Virus record (IMG/VR): IMGVR_UViG_3300027816_002956
Span: 1-62,651 of that record
Direction: 5' to 3' (one strand)
From: a virus
DNA: 62,651 bases
Made by a program: the position numbers and the translations under genes. Below, one piece after another: positions 28,131-37,267 of the stretch. Below the pieces are notes generated by a model. That model was not told the origin of the DNA and did not search any database. It saw nothing but the letters and a program-made list of their open reading frames with translations. Positions within the stretch are counted from its first letter, which is position 1. Each line of letters opens with the position of its first letter.

Positions 28131-29555
28131 ATGAATCAGCCTTTAAATTTTTATGCAAAAAAATCTATGAAAGGAAATCCTCATGTTTTTGATGATTACT
28201 TTCAATTGAGTGCTTTAACAATTACTGTAACGAGCGCATGTAATTTACATTGCGATTATTGTTTTGAAGAACATGAAAGTAGGTTAATAAAACCCGATGA
28301 AGTAGTTGACATTATTGATGTTGCATATAAGAATTTTAGAAAAAATAATCCTACTGGTTCAATGCCATTATCTTTTTTTGGTGGTGAACCTTTTATCGCA
28401 TGGAAAACTATTCAAAGATGTATTGAACACGCTAAAGAAAAAGGTTATGATCTTTCTGTTGGCATAACAACAAACTTAACTTTGTTGACTGATGAACAAA
28501 TGGAGTTCATTGATGAGAATGATATTGGTTTGTTAGTTTCAATAGACGGCACCAAAGAAGTTCATGATAGATTACGTGATAATTCTTATGATGTTGTTTC
28601 TAAAAATGTCAAAAAACTAATAGACAATGGCATGAAAAGGTTAATAGAAGCTCGGATGACAGTTCCGCCAGGTGAATTTCATAATCTTTTAGCTGGAGTT
28701 CAAAACATTTTTTCTTTAGGTGTTGATAACATTGCTCCTGTTCCTGTTACCGATCAAGTTTGGACTAAAGATCAAGTTAAATTATTAGAAAATGAACTTG
28801 ATAAATTGTATGAATGGACAATTTCAATATACGAAGATCCAAACAATAAAAGAAACATTAGTGTGAAAATGATTGATGATTATTTGTTTCAATGCATACA
28901 TGACGAATTTGATATGAAAGGTACACCTTGTAGTTTTGGAAGTAATAAATGGCTGAGTATAGGTCCTAGTGGTGAAATGTATCCATGTCACCAAATACAT
29001 ACACGAAAAGATCAACAAGAATTGTTTTACATGGGAAATATTTTAAAAGGTGAAATACTTCCACATAGAATTTTAGGTCAGGTTTTGCCACATTCATGGA
29101 AAAAAGCTGACGATCCAGAATATACATGCGACACATGTGAGGCATATAATATTTGTAGAGGTTCTTGCCCAAGTGAAAACTATGATTTAAATAAAGATTA
29201 TTTAAAAACTCCAGATGAATGGTGTGATTGGGTTAGAATGTCAAAACGAATCACGAAAAAATACCAGAATCAACTTTTAAATAGTAAAAATTTGAGAAAT
29301 AAAAGATTAAATTCTATAAAACTAAATTTAGAGATTATGGAAATGATTGATAGGGTGAGAGAATATAATGTATACTCCCGAGAATTTCCTCTTGTTGTTC
29401 TTGATTTATATGAAAAAGTTTTAAGTTGTGAACATAATTTGTTACCTGGTTTTTCTGACTTATCAAAAAATAAATTAGCAAAATTTAGAGAACAACTAAC
29501 ACAAATTAGAGATGAATTAATTAAAAAAGAATCAATGCAAAAGGAAACAGTTTAA
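28131..29555 (+). CDS. Radical SAM/SPASM protein 1
   Basis: The 474-residue protein carries an intact radical SAM motif CNLHCDYC (Cys 37, 41, 44), which holds the [4Fe-4S] cluster that cleaves S-adenosylmethionine, and FFGGEP near residue 82-87. A SPASM-type C-terminal Cys array follows: GTPCSFGSNKWLSIG, MYPCHQ, then CDTCEAYNICRGSCP and a final Cys near residue 367, which would bind auxiliary clusters. SPASM enzymes modify peptides or proteins, for example in sactipeptide, quinone-cofactor or sulfatase maturation. About 90 residues after the SPASM part form extra helices. The start follows AGGAAAAAAA. The stop overlaps the start of the Cys-tailed protein gene (TAATG). Confidence 0.9.
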   Translation: MNQPLNFYAKKSMKGNPHVFDDYFQLSALTITVTSACNLHCDYCFEEHESRLIKPDEVVDIIDVAYKNFRKNNPTGSMPLSFFGGEPFIAWKTIQRCIEHAKEKGYDLSVGITTNLTLLTDEQMEFIDENDIGLLVSIDGTKEVHDRLRDNSYDVVSKNVKKLIDNGMKRLIEARMTVPPGEFHNLLAGVQNIFSLGVDNIAPVPVTDQVWTKDQVKLLENELDKLYEWTISIYEDPNNKRNISVKMIDDYLFQCIHDEFDMKGTPCSFGSNKWLSIGPSGEMYPCHQIHTRKDQQELFYMGNILKGEILPHRILGQVLPHSWKKADDPEYTCDTCEAYNICRGSCPSENYDLNKDYLKTPDEWCDWVRMSKRITKKYQNQLLNSKNLRNKRLNSIKLNLEIMEMIDRVREYNVYSREFPLVVLDLYEKVLSCEHNLLPGFSDLSKNKLAKFREQLTQIRDELIKKESMQKETV

Positions 29556-30154
29556 TGGGTACCTCTGTACATCAATCACAAAATACGATCATCGAAAACG
29601 ATGATTATAATCCAAATACTGAAAATGATGCTTGGAATATTCGAAGAAGATATGTTGGATTAGCTGCCATTTGGAGTAATCCAAACGCTGGAGATACTGG
29701 TTGTGCTAGAACGCAAACATATAGTACGTCCATAAGAGTTAGAAAATTTTCAGATGCTGGAAGACCTTATAGTGATGGTACTATTCTTGGTCTTACTGTA
29801 AGACAGCCTGTAGACAATCAAGAAATTTTAGCTACAGATTTAGATAATGCAAGACGAATTATCAATGAAGGTGTTGCAGCTGTAAATCAATCTTTTTTAA
29901 ATTCAACAACTGGATTTATTAATCCAGCTTCTGGGTATGCAAGTCGAGATCAAGAAATTTTAGCTTCACACATCAATAATTTAATTAATACTATTATAAT
30001 CACAGAAACTAAGTTAGACATATACAATTCATATTATGATGGAGCTGACTTATGTCAAAGAAGTTGCCAAATACAATGTCAGACAGCATGCCAAACAAGT
30101 TGTCAAGGATGTAATACTTCACAATGCCACAATCAAAAATGTGGAGTGCATTGA
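29555..30154 (+). CDS. Protein with eight-cysteine C-terminal tail, candidate radical SAM substrate
   Basis: The 199-residue product has a folded-looking body (about 25-165) and a C-terminal tail with Cys at 167, 171, 175, 179, 183, 186, 191 and 196, i.e. four CxxxC steps followed by CxxC and two CxxxxC. One further Cys lies at 50. The body has two related segments, NQEILATDLDNARRIINEG near 88 and RDQEILASHINNLINTI near 131. I infer a substrate role because it lies between two radical SAM genes, overlaps the first by one base and is followed by the second after one base. The tail resembles Cys-rich RiPP cores, but the large body is unlike a short leader. It could instead be a virion protein or bind metal. 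Confidence 0.75.
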   Translation: MGTSVHQSQNTIIENDDYNPNTENDAWNIRRRYVGLAAIWSNPNAGDTGCARTQTYSTSIRVRKFSDAGRPYSDGTILGLTVRQPVDNQEILATDLDNARRIINEGVAAVNQSFLNSTTGFINPASGYASRDQEILASHINNLINTIIITETKLDIYNSYYDGADLCQRSCQIQCQTACQTSCQGCNTSQCHNQKCGVH

Positions 30155-30155
30155 T

Positions 30156-31481
30156 ATGTTTGATGTAATTTCCAAAGTAACATTAAAACTCAGCACATAT
30201 TGTAATTTAGCTTGTGAGTATTGTCATCAAATGACTGATGATAAAAAACATCATGTTACTTTTGAAAAATATAAAGAAATGTATGACTTTTTACTAAAGA
30301 CAAATTTGTCTGATGTTGTTGAAGTAACTTTAACTGGTGGAGAAATTTCCCTTTTAGAAGAAGAATATGAAACAGCTGTAAAATGGTTCAGAAAGATTGA
30401 AAGACAGAGAGATGTAAAGTTTACTTTTGCTGTTGTTTCAAATGGTACAAATATAAAACAATTATTTAAATTAATAAAACAAGGTGATTTAAATCCTAAA
30501 AGAACAACAATTAGTTGGGATGGATTATACACCATGTCAAAGAGTCGTAAAAGTAAATTTGAAAAATTCAATGATGATTTCTTTAAAAATGTTGTTACTG
30601 AAATTGGCCAAAGTCCATGGGCAAAGCAATTAAACATTACACATGCAATAACACCTACTACCATCCCTTATTTACACGATAGTTTAGTTTTTGCTTTAGA
30701 TGCTGGTGTAAAAAATTTTGGTTTTTATTATATACATGAAGCCGATTATAGCGACAAAGAATTTTTAAAAATTTATGATGAACAAGTTACAAAATTAGGT
30801 GAAGAATTTGTAAAACGATATGAAGATTTGTCAACAAGATTTGTTTATTATAATTGGCAATTATTATATGCTAAAGAAAATTTGCCAACAGATAACAAAG
30901 AATTAATGAGAGCCACAACTCTTTGTCACAAATTAGGAAGAACGGTGCATTTTGACCCATTAGGTGACATTTATGGTTGTATTTATTTTGGAGACCATAG
31001 AGCTCTAAAACTAGGTGATTTGGAAAATGGTAATATAGATAAAACGAAATATCAAAAATTTAGTGATCAATACTTCGAAATGCCAGGTTGCAAATTAGAT
31101 AGTTGTGGCAATTCACATTGTTTTGAATGTCCAGCAAGTAACTATGTACATAAAGGAAAAATGGCGAATAGATTTAGTAACACATGCGAAATGTTATCTA
31201 TTGAAAAAAGAATTTACTATGATTTAAAACCTAAACTTAAAATAGATGAATTTGATAAAGCTTTTTATTGGATGGAAGAAGATCATTTAGAACAAAAAAA
31301 CTATGATGATAAGTATGAAACATATTTAAATGATATAGTAGGTATACCTTTAACTGAGGAAGCTTATGTTGAAGATGATGAGTACTCAAATAGATTAAGT
31401 CCAACGTATAAAAATGTTGTTACTTGGATGAAAAAAACTCCTAAGAAAAAAGAATTTACTCTAAATTTAGAAACCATATGA
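30156..31481 (+). CDS. Radical SAM/SPASM protein 2
   Basis: The 441-residue protein has CNLACEYC at Cys 16, 20 and 23 and TLTGGEISLL near residue 58, so the glycine-rich motif is GGE-I rather than GGEP. The C-terminal Cys array includes TTLCHKLG, IYGCIYFGD, MPGCKLDSCGNSHCFECPAS and NTCEM, consistent with SPASM clusters. I chose the ATG at 30156, which has GGAG at 30143-30146; an in-frame upstream extension would cover the Cys tail of the preceding gene in another frame and looks accidental. It lies one base after the stop of the Cys-tailed gene and overlaps the next start by ATGA. Confidence 0.88.
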   Translation: MFDVISKVTLKLSTYCNLACEYCHQMTDDKKHHVTFEKYKEMYDFLLKTNLSDVVEVTLTGGEISLLEEEYETAVKWFRKIERQRDVKFTFAVVSNGTNIKQLFKLIKQGDLNPKRTTISWDGLYTMSKSRKSKFEKFNDDFFKNVVTEIGQSPWAKQLNITHAITPTTIPYLHDSLVFALDAGVKNFGFYYIHEADYSDKEFLKIYDEQVTKLGEEFVKRYEDLSTRFVYYNWQLLYAKENLPTDNKELMRATTLCHKLGRTVHFDPLGDIYGCIYFGDHRALKLGDLENGNIDKTKYQKFSDQYFEMPGCKLDSCGNSHCFECPASNYVHKGKMANRFSNTCEMLSIEKRIYYDLKPKLKIDEFDKAFYWMEEDHLEQKNYDDKYETYLNDIVGIPLTEEAYVEDDEYSNRLSPTYKNVVTWMKKTPKKKEFTLNLETI

Positions 31482-32767
31482 AAAAGAAGTTTTCAAAAAT
31501 AGGTTCTAATATCAATCATGTTTATCTTATGATGACAGAGGCTTGTCCTTTAGATTGTGAATACTGTTACATAAAAGATAGAAAAACAAAAAACAATGTA
31601 AGTGATGAAGATATTGATACTTTAATAAATGCTTTTGAGTATCATACTCCTAGAATAATTTATTTTGGTGGAGAACCTTTACTCGAAGTTGAACATATAA
31701 AAAGAGTTACTGAAAGATGGAAACATAGGTGTCAGTTTCAAGTTATAACTTCTGGATTAGTAAACTTCGATAAATTTGTTGATGAAGTTTATTTACCTAA
31801 TAAAGAAAAATTTGATATTCAAATATCTTGGGATGGTTTCGAAAATGACAACCGAGTTTTAAGAAATGGTAAAAATAAACAAGATAGAGTTATGGCCACC
31901 ATATTAAGTACCTTAGAAATGGGTATACCTCTACAAGTAAGAAGTGTTATAAATGACGAAAATGTTGATAATCTCGTTAAGATTTATGAGACCTATAGAT
32001 ATTTAAAACTTCAGTATCCACATTTGACGGGTGATATAACTATTGCTCATCAAAAACATTTCAAAGATGATTTTCCAGAAAAGTTTAGGCAACAATTTAA
32101 AACAACACTTGAAATAATTGAAGATGATATTAATAATGGTATAGAGCCTTATTTTCCATTAGAGTACATGAAAAAAATGACTAGTGCGTTAAATGGAAGA
32201 CATGTTAGTTCGTGTGATGCTGGAAATTATTTGGTTTTAAAACCAAGTGGCGCACTATATCCTTGTACAATATTAAGTCAACAAAATGATGATGTTGATT
32301 TTATCATGGGTCATATTTCTGATAGAGACTTAGATTATGATATGATGGATAAAATGCGAAAGCCAAGTGAAGCTGAAATTTGCAAAACTTGTGGAGTTAG
32401 ATCTGTATGTGATGGTGGTTGTCGATATGAAAGAGTTGCAAATTATGGTAAAGATTGGATGGGAAAAGTTTGTGGTTTTACCTGTGGTGTTTCTGAAGCC
32501 TGGTTTCATGAAACAAAAAATTGGGTTTTAAACATGAATGAAAATGTTTATGAAAAAGTAATTCAGAGATTGGTATTATTTAATAATTGGGTTATTCATT
32601 ATGATACTGGTCACCATGACGAAGCAAAAAAACACCAGACTTTTGATAGAGAACAATTGAAATTAGGTAAAAGATTAGATTTTTATAATTTTTATAAAGA
32701 CACTACTGAGAAAAAGATTATACCTATTTTGCCATTGAGTAAAGAAAAAAATGTCTTTGTCACCTAA
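31478..32767 (+). CDS. Radical SAM/SPASM protein 3
   Basis: The 429-residue protein has TEACPLDCEYCYIK with Cys 23, 27 and 30, and YFGGEPLLEV near residue 66. Its SPASM-type array includes VSSCDAGNYLVLKPSGALYP, then CTILSQQ, CKTCGVRSVCDGGCRYER and CGFTCGV. SWDG in the barrel fits the family. All cluster ligands expected for a SAM cluster and auxiliary clusters appear present. The start is the ATG in the ATGA overlap with protein 2; the stop overlaps the start of protein 4 by 17 bases. Substrate is unknown; the preceding Cys-tailed protein is a candidate. Confidence 0.9.
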   Translation: MKKKFSKIGSNINHVYLMMTEACPLDCEYCYIKDRKTKNNVSDEDIDTLINAFEYHTPRIIYFGGEPLLEVEHIKRVTERWKHRCQFQVITSGLVNFDKFVDEVYLPNKEKFDIQISWDGFENDNRVLRNGKNKQDRVMATILSTLEMGIPLQVRSVINDENVDNLVKIYETYRYLKLQYPHLTGDITIAHQKHFKDDFPEKFRQQFKTTLEIIEDDINNGIEPYFPLEYMKKMTSALNGRHVSSCDAGNYLVLKPSGALYPCTILSQQNDDVDFIMGHISDRDLDYDMMDKMRKPSEAEICKTCGVRSVCDGGCRYERVANYGKDWMGKVCGFTCGVSEAWFHETKNWVLNMNENVYEKVIQRLVLFNNWVIHYDTGHHDEAKKHQTFDREQLKLGKRLDFYNFYKDTTEKKIIPILPLSKEKNVFVT

Positions 32768-33983
32768 TTTTAAAAAATCTGTTGATGGTATCGCTAAAGT
32801 AGGTAGACAAAATAAAAGATTTGAAATATTTTTAAATCTTACCTATAAATGCCCTTTGAGATGTACTTATTGTTATGTGGATTACAATAGGGCTCCTCCA
32901 ATGACACAAGAGCAGGTTGATTATGTCATTGAAAAACTTCTCATTGAACCTAAAAAAACTGATATAAAGCTTGTCACCTTTTTTGGAGGTGAACCTGCTT
33001 TAGAGATGGACATCATAGAAAATACCTTAGACAAATATTCTCATGTTGAGAAAATAAAAAATGTTCATTTTGGAATCATAACAAGTTTTTCTGTCAATCA
33101 AGATAGACTTTTAAAGTTACAAAAAAAATATCCAAAATTAGAAATAGCTATAAGTTTTGATGTTGATATGAAAGAAAGAGTCTTTATCAATAAAAAACAA
33201 TTTGATTTATTAGGTGTGGCTAAGAAAAAATTTGATATTGATTTAGAAAAGATGAAAGAAAATAAAAATAATATTTTCTTTAATAAAGTTATTACAGGGC
33301 AAGAAACAGATTTATTTGGTGATTTGAAATGGCTTCACGATACTTATAGGGACTATAAATTATTTTATAGTTTATCGTTTACGAAAACGCCTAAGTTTCC
33401 TTTTCATCCAGAAGGAAGAATAGAGGAAGGTTGGTATAAATATTTAAACTATATTTTTTCTAAGTATTTAACTAATGAAGTAGTATTTTTACCTATGTTA
33501 GTTTTACAATACTTAGATCGTTATTGGAAACAAAAAAAGAACACAGCCACTTCTGGTTGTGGTTTGGGTGGTGAATATTTTATTGATAGTAATGGGACAG
33601 TTAGTCCATGCAGTATAAGTCATCATAGAACAGATTTAATGCTTTATCATGAAGGAAAGTTTCTCGACAATAATGAACACTTTCAAGAATTAGAAGATAG
33701 TTATTGGAACAATCCTACATGTCAGAAGTGTGAATATAAAGGTTTTTGTCCTGGCGGTTGCATGGTTTTTAGGTATACTGAAAATAACGATTACAATATA
33801 CCAAATGAGGGCCAATGTATTTTGATGGAAGAAATTTTTAAGGCCTATGACAGATTTTTAAATGAACGTACAGAAAAAGAAATAACTGAGTTAACTTTTA
33901 TTCTAGCAAAAGATTTACAGAAATATCATTCGTATTGTCATCATGATGATGAACATATAGATTTACAAGCAATTTATAACTAA
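32751..33983 (+). CDS. Radical SAM/SPASM protein 4
   Basis: The 410-residue protein has CPLRCTYC with Cys 34, 38 and 41 and TFFGGEPALEM near residue 82. The C-terminal array has TSGCGLGGEYFIDSNGTVSP, CSISHHR, CQKCEYKGFCPGGCMVF and GQCILM, typical of SPASM. It differs substantially from the other three, so the set looks like four specialised enzymes rather than recent duplicates. The start lies inside the end of protein 3 (17-base overlap). It is followed after 11 bases by two unknown paralogous genes. Confidence 0.9.
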   Translation: MSLSPNFKKSVDGIAKVGRQNKRFEIFLNLTYKCPLRCTYCYVDYNRAPPMTQEQVDYVIEKLLIEPKKTDIKLVTFFGGEPALEMDIIENTLDKYSHVEKIKNVHFGIITSFSVNQDRLLKLQKKYPKLEIAISFDVDMKERVFINKKQFDLLGVAKKKFDIDLEKMKENKNNIFFNKVITGQETDLFGDLKWLHDTYRDYKLFYSLSFTKTPKFPFHPEGRIEEGWYKYLNYIFSKYLTNEVVFLPMLVLQYLDRYWKQKKNTATSGCGLGGEYFIDSNGTVSPCSISHHRTDLMLYHEGKFLDNNEHFQELEDSYWNNPTCQKCEYKGFCPGGCMVFRYTENNDYNIPNEGQCILMEEIFKAYDRFLNERTEKEITELTFILAKDLQKYHSYCHHDDEHIDLQAIYN

Positions 33984-33994
33984 GTGAGAACATT

Positions 33995-35146
33995 ATGCAC
34001 ATTTTTTTACCTGAATTAATATACAATGAAATAAAAGAAAATGATAAATTTAAATCTATTTACAATTCTTTAAATGATTTTTTTGATACAAAAACTAAGT
34101 GTTTAATTGATTACAATAATGAAATCAATAATGATGATTATTATAAAGATTTGAATGATTTTTTAAAGAAAAATTTATCAGAAAAAAATAATAAAATATG
34201 GAATTGTTTTAAAGTCTGTGTAGATTTTGATGAAAAAGATAGTAATAAAGATTGGGAAAAAATTAGAGAAGTAATTGATTCGTGCAAAAAAGACGATGAT
34301 TTAGAAGTAAAATTGTATGCGTACTATATGGAAATGGCAAATACTGCTGATCATGAATCTGAAAAATGGATAGAAAATGTTGAAGAATCTTTAAAATTGT
34401 TCGATCAAAATAAAGATAAAGTTTTTGATACAAGATTGTATACAAAATTTTATTGGGATGTACACGAAAAAAATAATTTTTATTTAAAAAATAAAAAAGA
34501 AAAAGATTTAATTGATGAATTTAAAAATTATCAAAAATTAGATTTAGAAACTAAAGATTTTATATTTTCAAAACATAATGATACATACACTAAAGATATA
34601 ATTAACCATAAAACAATATATACTGCAATTCAATTCTGGCATGCAAATTTAAATTCGGCGGAAAACGATCAAAAAAGTGCTGAATATGTTCTAAAAAAAT
34701 TAGATGATAAAATTGCAAATTTAGATTTCAAATATAATTCTTTTAACATGCATTTAATGGAATGGCTATGGTTAAATTTTAAATGGCATTTAGATAGAGA
34801 TAATATTCTAGCGGTTGATGTGGTAGAAATTATGATACAAATTGTTGAAGAAACATTAAAAAATAAAAATTACATGATAAGATCTTTACGTCATCATAAT
34901 TTTAATTATATTTCTAATTTTTTAATTTTAATGCAAAATTTAAATGAAGTTGAAAAAATCTTTGAAAAAGTGTTAGTAAACTATGAAAGAAAATTAAACA
35001 AATTAAATTGGACAGAAAAAGAATATAAAGTTATTATTGATAATGATCTATCAATTACTAATAACTGGTGGAACGAAAGAAGTAGAACACTCAACAATTA
35101 CAAAGAAAATATGATTTCTTCTATAAAAAATAAATTTTTAGGATAA
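33995..35146 (+). CDS. Unknown protein A of a tandem paralogous pair in the radical SAM cassette
   Basis: The 383-residue protein is rich in Lys, Asn, Asp and Glu and looks mostly helical. I do not recognise a family. It shares with the next gene an N-terminal FLPELIYNEIKENDKF (next gene [16 protein letters not shown]), a middle DFKYNSFNMHLMEWLWLNFK (next: [20 protein letters not shown]) and a similar C-terminal region ending in KNKFLG/KNRFYG. No Cys cluster or membrane segment is obvious. Location between radical SAM enzymes and an Fe-S carrier suggests a helper or recognition role, which is only inference. The gene is visibly more AT-rich than its surroundings. Confidence 0.8.
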   Translation: MHIFLPELIYNEIKENDKFKSIYNSLNDFFDTKTKCLIDYNNEINNDDYYKDLNDFLKKNLSEKNNKIWNCFKVCVDFDEKDSNKDWEKIREVIDSCKKDDDLEVKLYAYYMEMANTADHESEKWIENVEESLKLFDQNKDKVFDTRLYTKFYWDVHEKNNFYLKNKKEKDLIDEFKNYQKLDLETKDFIFSKHNDTYTKDIINHKTIYTAIQFWHANLNSAENDQKSAEYVLKKLDDKIANLDFKYNSFNMHLMEWLWLNFKWHLDRDNILAVDVVEIMIQIVEETLKNKNYMIRSLRHHNFNYISNFLILMQNLNEVEKIFEKVLVNYERKLNKLNWTEKEYKVIIDNDLSITNNWWNERSRTLNNYKENMISSIKNKFLG

Positions 35147-35149
35147 AAA

Positions 35150-36355
35150 ATGTTAGTTTGGCTACCAGAAAATATCTATCAATTAGTAAAAAATAATTCT
35201 GAATATATTTCAATAATTGAAGAATTAGAAAAAGTTTCTTTTGACGGAGAACTTTCTTCTACTGTACCTGAAAATACTCCAGAAACATGGCCTATCTATA
35301 GAAAATTATATTCATTTTTAAATTCTGTTGAGAAAAATGAGTACGAACAGATTACTTGGGAGTTGAATAAAATTCTATTTGATAAGTTGTTTCTCGAAAT
35401 AGATAATGAAAATTTTTCATATACAGACAAATTATTATCTTTAAAAGATACCTTAGTAAACATAAAAAATAAAATAGATTCTTTAGATGATTCTGTTATA
35501 AAAAACCTTCTAAAAATTAATTTTTTACAATATGAAATTTTAGCTTTGTCTGAAAATAATAGTTTTTTTTCTGCTGATTTGATTGCAAAAAGGCAAGAAT
35601 TGTTATCAACATTTGATTCGATTAAAAAAGAAAATGTGACTTATGATTCTGTAATAGATTATTTTGAAAATTATTTTAATCTATACATGGTAAATTTAAT
35701 AAAAAATGAAAGTTTGGTGGTAAAATCTTTTAATGATTTACAATTAAATTTTAATAAATTTAGAATGGATCTTGATTTAAAAATTGATGAAGTAAAAAAT
35801 TCATCAATTGAACACAACTACTTTAAACTTTTTGATGTTCTAAATTATTTAAAATTGTACTTTATAAACTTTTATTATGAAAGTTTTATACCAATGGTTA
35901 ATTTAACTGATGATGAAAAATTGATAATTGACAAAAATATTGTAAAATATGCAAAGAGTGTAGATTTTAAATACAAAAATTTCAATATTATTACCTTACA
36001 TTTTTATTGGATAAGAATGAAAATGTTTTTTTCATTTAAAGACTATGATCAGTTTTTAAAAGTTTTTAATGAAATGTGTCTATATTTAAAGTTAAATTTA
36101 GATAATAATAAAAAAGATGTGATTAAATCTATAATTTTTCATACGCAATCTGACCACATAGATTTTTTAATTTTGATCAAAGTTTTATTAGAATTAGATG
36201 AGGAAATGAGTAAATTTTTTAAACAAGAAAAACAATTAGAAAATTTAAATTTATCTGAAAAAGATATTACTTTGATAAATGCAAATAATGATAACTATAA
36301 AAATTCATCTTACTTTTTTGATATTAATTTCATAAAGAATAGGTTCTATGGATAA
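35150..36355 (+). CDS. Unknown protein B of a tandem paralogous pair
   Basis: The 401-residue protein is a divergent paralogue of the one encoded immediately upstream; three shared segments align in order at the start, at about residues 275-300 and at the end. The rest is too different for simple recent duplication. It is helical and has few cysteines. It starts three bases after the stop of protein A, and its own end overlaps the start of the Fe-S carrier gene by eight bases, which ties the pair to the Fe-S enzymes. Function unknown. Confidence 0.8.
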   Translation: MLVWLPENIYQLVKNNSEYISIIEELEKVSFDGELSSTVPENTPETWPIYRKLYSFLNSVEKNEYEQITWELNKILFDKLFLEIDNENFSYTDKLLSLKDTLVNIKNKIDSLDDSVIKNLLKINFLQYEILALSENNSFFSADLIAKRQELLSTFDSIKKENVTYDSVIDYFENYFNLYMVNLIKNESLVVKSFNDLQLNFNKFRMDLDLKIDEVKNSSIEHNYFKLFDVLNYLKLYFINFYYESFIPMVNLTDDEKLIIDKNIVKYAKSVDFKYKNFNIITLHFYWIRMKMFFSFKDYDQFLKVFNEMCLYLKLNLDNNKKDVIKSIIFHTQSDHIDFLILIKVLLELDEEMSKFFKQEKQLENLNLSEKDITLINANNDNYKNSSYFFDINFIKNRFYG

Positions 36356-36683
36356 TTCTCAAATTACGATAACAGATAATGCTGCCTTTAAAATTGCAGA
36401 AATTATAAAAGATTCTGAAGCTGAAGGTCAATTTATTAGAACTTTTGTTCAAGGAGGCGGTTGTTCTGGTTTTCAGTATGGTTTTACTTTTGAAAATGAA
36501 ATAAATGATGATGATTTTGTGGTTGAAAAAAATGACATAAAATTACTCGTTGATAGTATGAGTATGACATATTTAACTGGTGCAAAAATAGATTACAAAG
36601 AAGATTTAAATGGATCACAATTTGTCATTGAAAATCCTAACGCTCAGTCCACATGCGGTTGTGGGAGTAGTTTCTCAGTTTAA
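36348..36683 (+). CDS. A-type iron-sulfur carrier (IscA/ErpA/HesB family)
   Basis: The 111-residue protein has the complete A-type carrier signature: [11 protein letters not shown] with Cys 39 and the C-terminal STCGCGSSF with Cys 103 and 105. These three Cys bind an Fe-S cluster and hand it to target enzymes. Length matches the bacterial family. The gene overlaps the preceding paralogue gene by eight bases and closes the cassette that holds four radical SAM proteins, each likely to need several [4Fe-4S] clusters, so it probably supports their maturation during infection. HesB-like genes are known from some marine T4-type phages. Confidence 0.93.
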   Translation: MDNSQITITDNAAFKIAEIIKDSEAEGQFIRTFVQGGGCSGFQYGFTFENEINDDDFVVEKNDIKLLVDSMSMTYLTGAKIDYKEDLNGSQFVIENPNAQSTCGCGSSFSV

Positions 36684-36696
36684 ATTGCCAGTTTGA

Positions 36697-36703
36697 CTAA
36701 ATA
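36697..36703 (+). promoter_or_regulatory. Late-promoter-like CTAAATA before the fibre array
   Basis: GACTAAATAGACG lies 28 bases before the TTG start at 36732, in the 48-base gap that separates the cassette from the fibre genes. Spacing leaves room for AGGAG at 36721-36725. It would give the fibre array its own late transcript. Confidence 0.5.
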
Positions 36704-36731
36704 GACGATAAATGTCTTTTAGGAGTCTCAA

Positions 36732-37064
36732 TTGGCCGAATTTGTCGAACTAACCCTCGAACAGGGTGCAACTTTCAATACAGTAATTAATGTAAATGAT
36801 GGTACCGGCTCTCCTCAAAATCTAGTTGGATACACGGCACGCTCAATGATGCGCCGGTCCTACTATACTTCCTCATCCAAAGAATTTCAAGTTTCTGTTT
36901 CAACACCAGCCTTAGGTGAAATAACCATGTCTATGTCTGCGGCCAATACTGCAAATTTGACTCCAGGAAGATATGTTTATGATGTGGAGATAGATGATGG
37001 TGCAGGTGAAGTTACAAGAATTTTTGAAGGTATTATTACCGTTTTGCCTAACGTAACGAGATAA
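36732..37064 (+). CDS. Small beta-rich virion protein with TTG start
   Basis: The 110-residue protein (MAEFVELTLEQGATF, LTPGRYVYDVEID, RIFEGIITVLPNVTR) looks like an Ig-like or BppU-type beta domain present in virion proteins of marine phages. The start is TTG with AGGAG six bases upstream; no in-frame ATG lies near. It is the first gene of the large fibre array and may be a fibre-attachment or collar component. Confidence 0.65.
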   Translation: MAEFVELTLEQGATFNTVINVNDGTGSPQNLVGYTARSMMRRSYYTSSSKEFQVSVSTPALGEITMSMSAANTANLTPGRYVYDVEIDDGAGEVTRIFEGIITVLPNVTR

Positions 37065-37066
37065 AA

Positions 37067-37267
37067 ATGGCTATCACAGTACAAGTAAAACCTAGAAAAA
37101 CTACTATATCTTCTGTAACTGTTGCAAGAACAGCTAACCTCAATCTTGCACAAATTAATAATGTTGATATTATTACGCCTGCAAATAATCAAGTTTTGAT
37201 GTATGAGACTGGTACTGAACGTTGGGTAAATAAAGAAATTCCAACAATTAGTGGCGGTACATTCTAA
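37067..37267 (+). CDS. Small fibre-associated protein
   Basis: The 66-residue product begins MAITVQVKPRKTTISSVTVA and has the segment NNQVLMYETGTERWVNKEI, a phrase often found in the N-terminal part of phage fibres. It may be a detached N-terminal fibre module. The stop overlaps the start of the following fibre gene by one base (TAATG). A related MAITVQ opening occurs in the gene at 45013. Confidence 0.6.
   Translation: MAITVQVKPRKTTISSVTVARTANLNLAQINNVDIITPANNQVLMYETGTERWVNKEIPTISGGTF

Noticed and set aside
30036-30155. Upstream extension of radical SAM protein 2
   Set aside because: The frame is open through the end of the Cys-tailed gene, but the ATG at 30156 has a good ribosome site (GGAG) and yields the normal N-terminus close to the CxxxCxxC motif.
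28131-33983. Radical SAM genes as host genes on an integrated element
   Set aside because: They lie in the same orientation among virion genes, with phage-like overlaps and no integrase, transposase or attachment repeat nearby.
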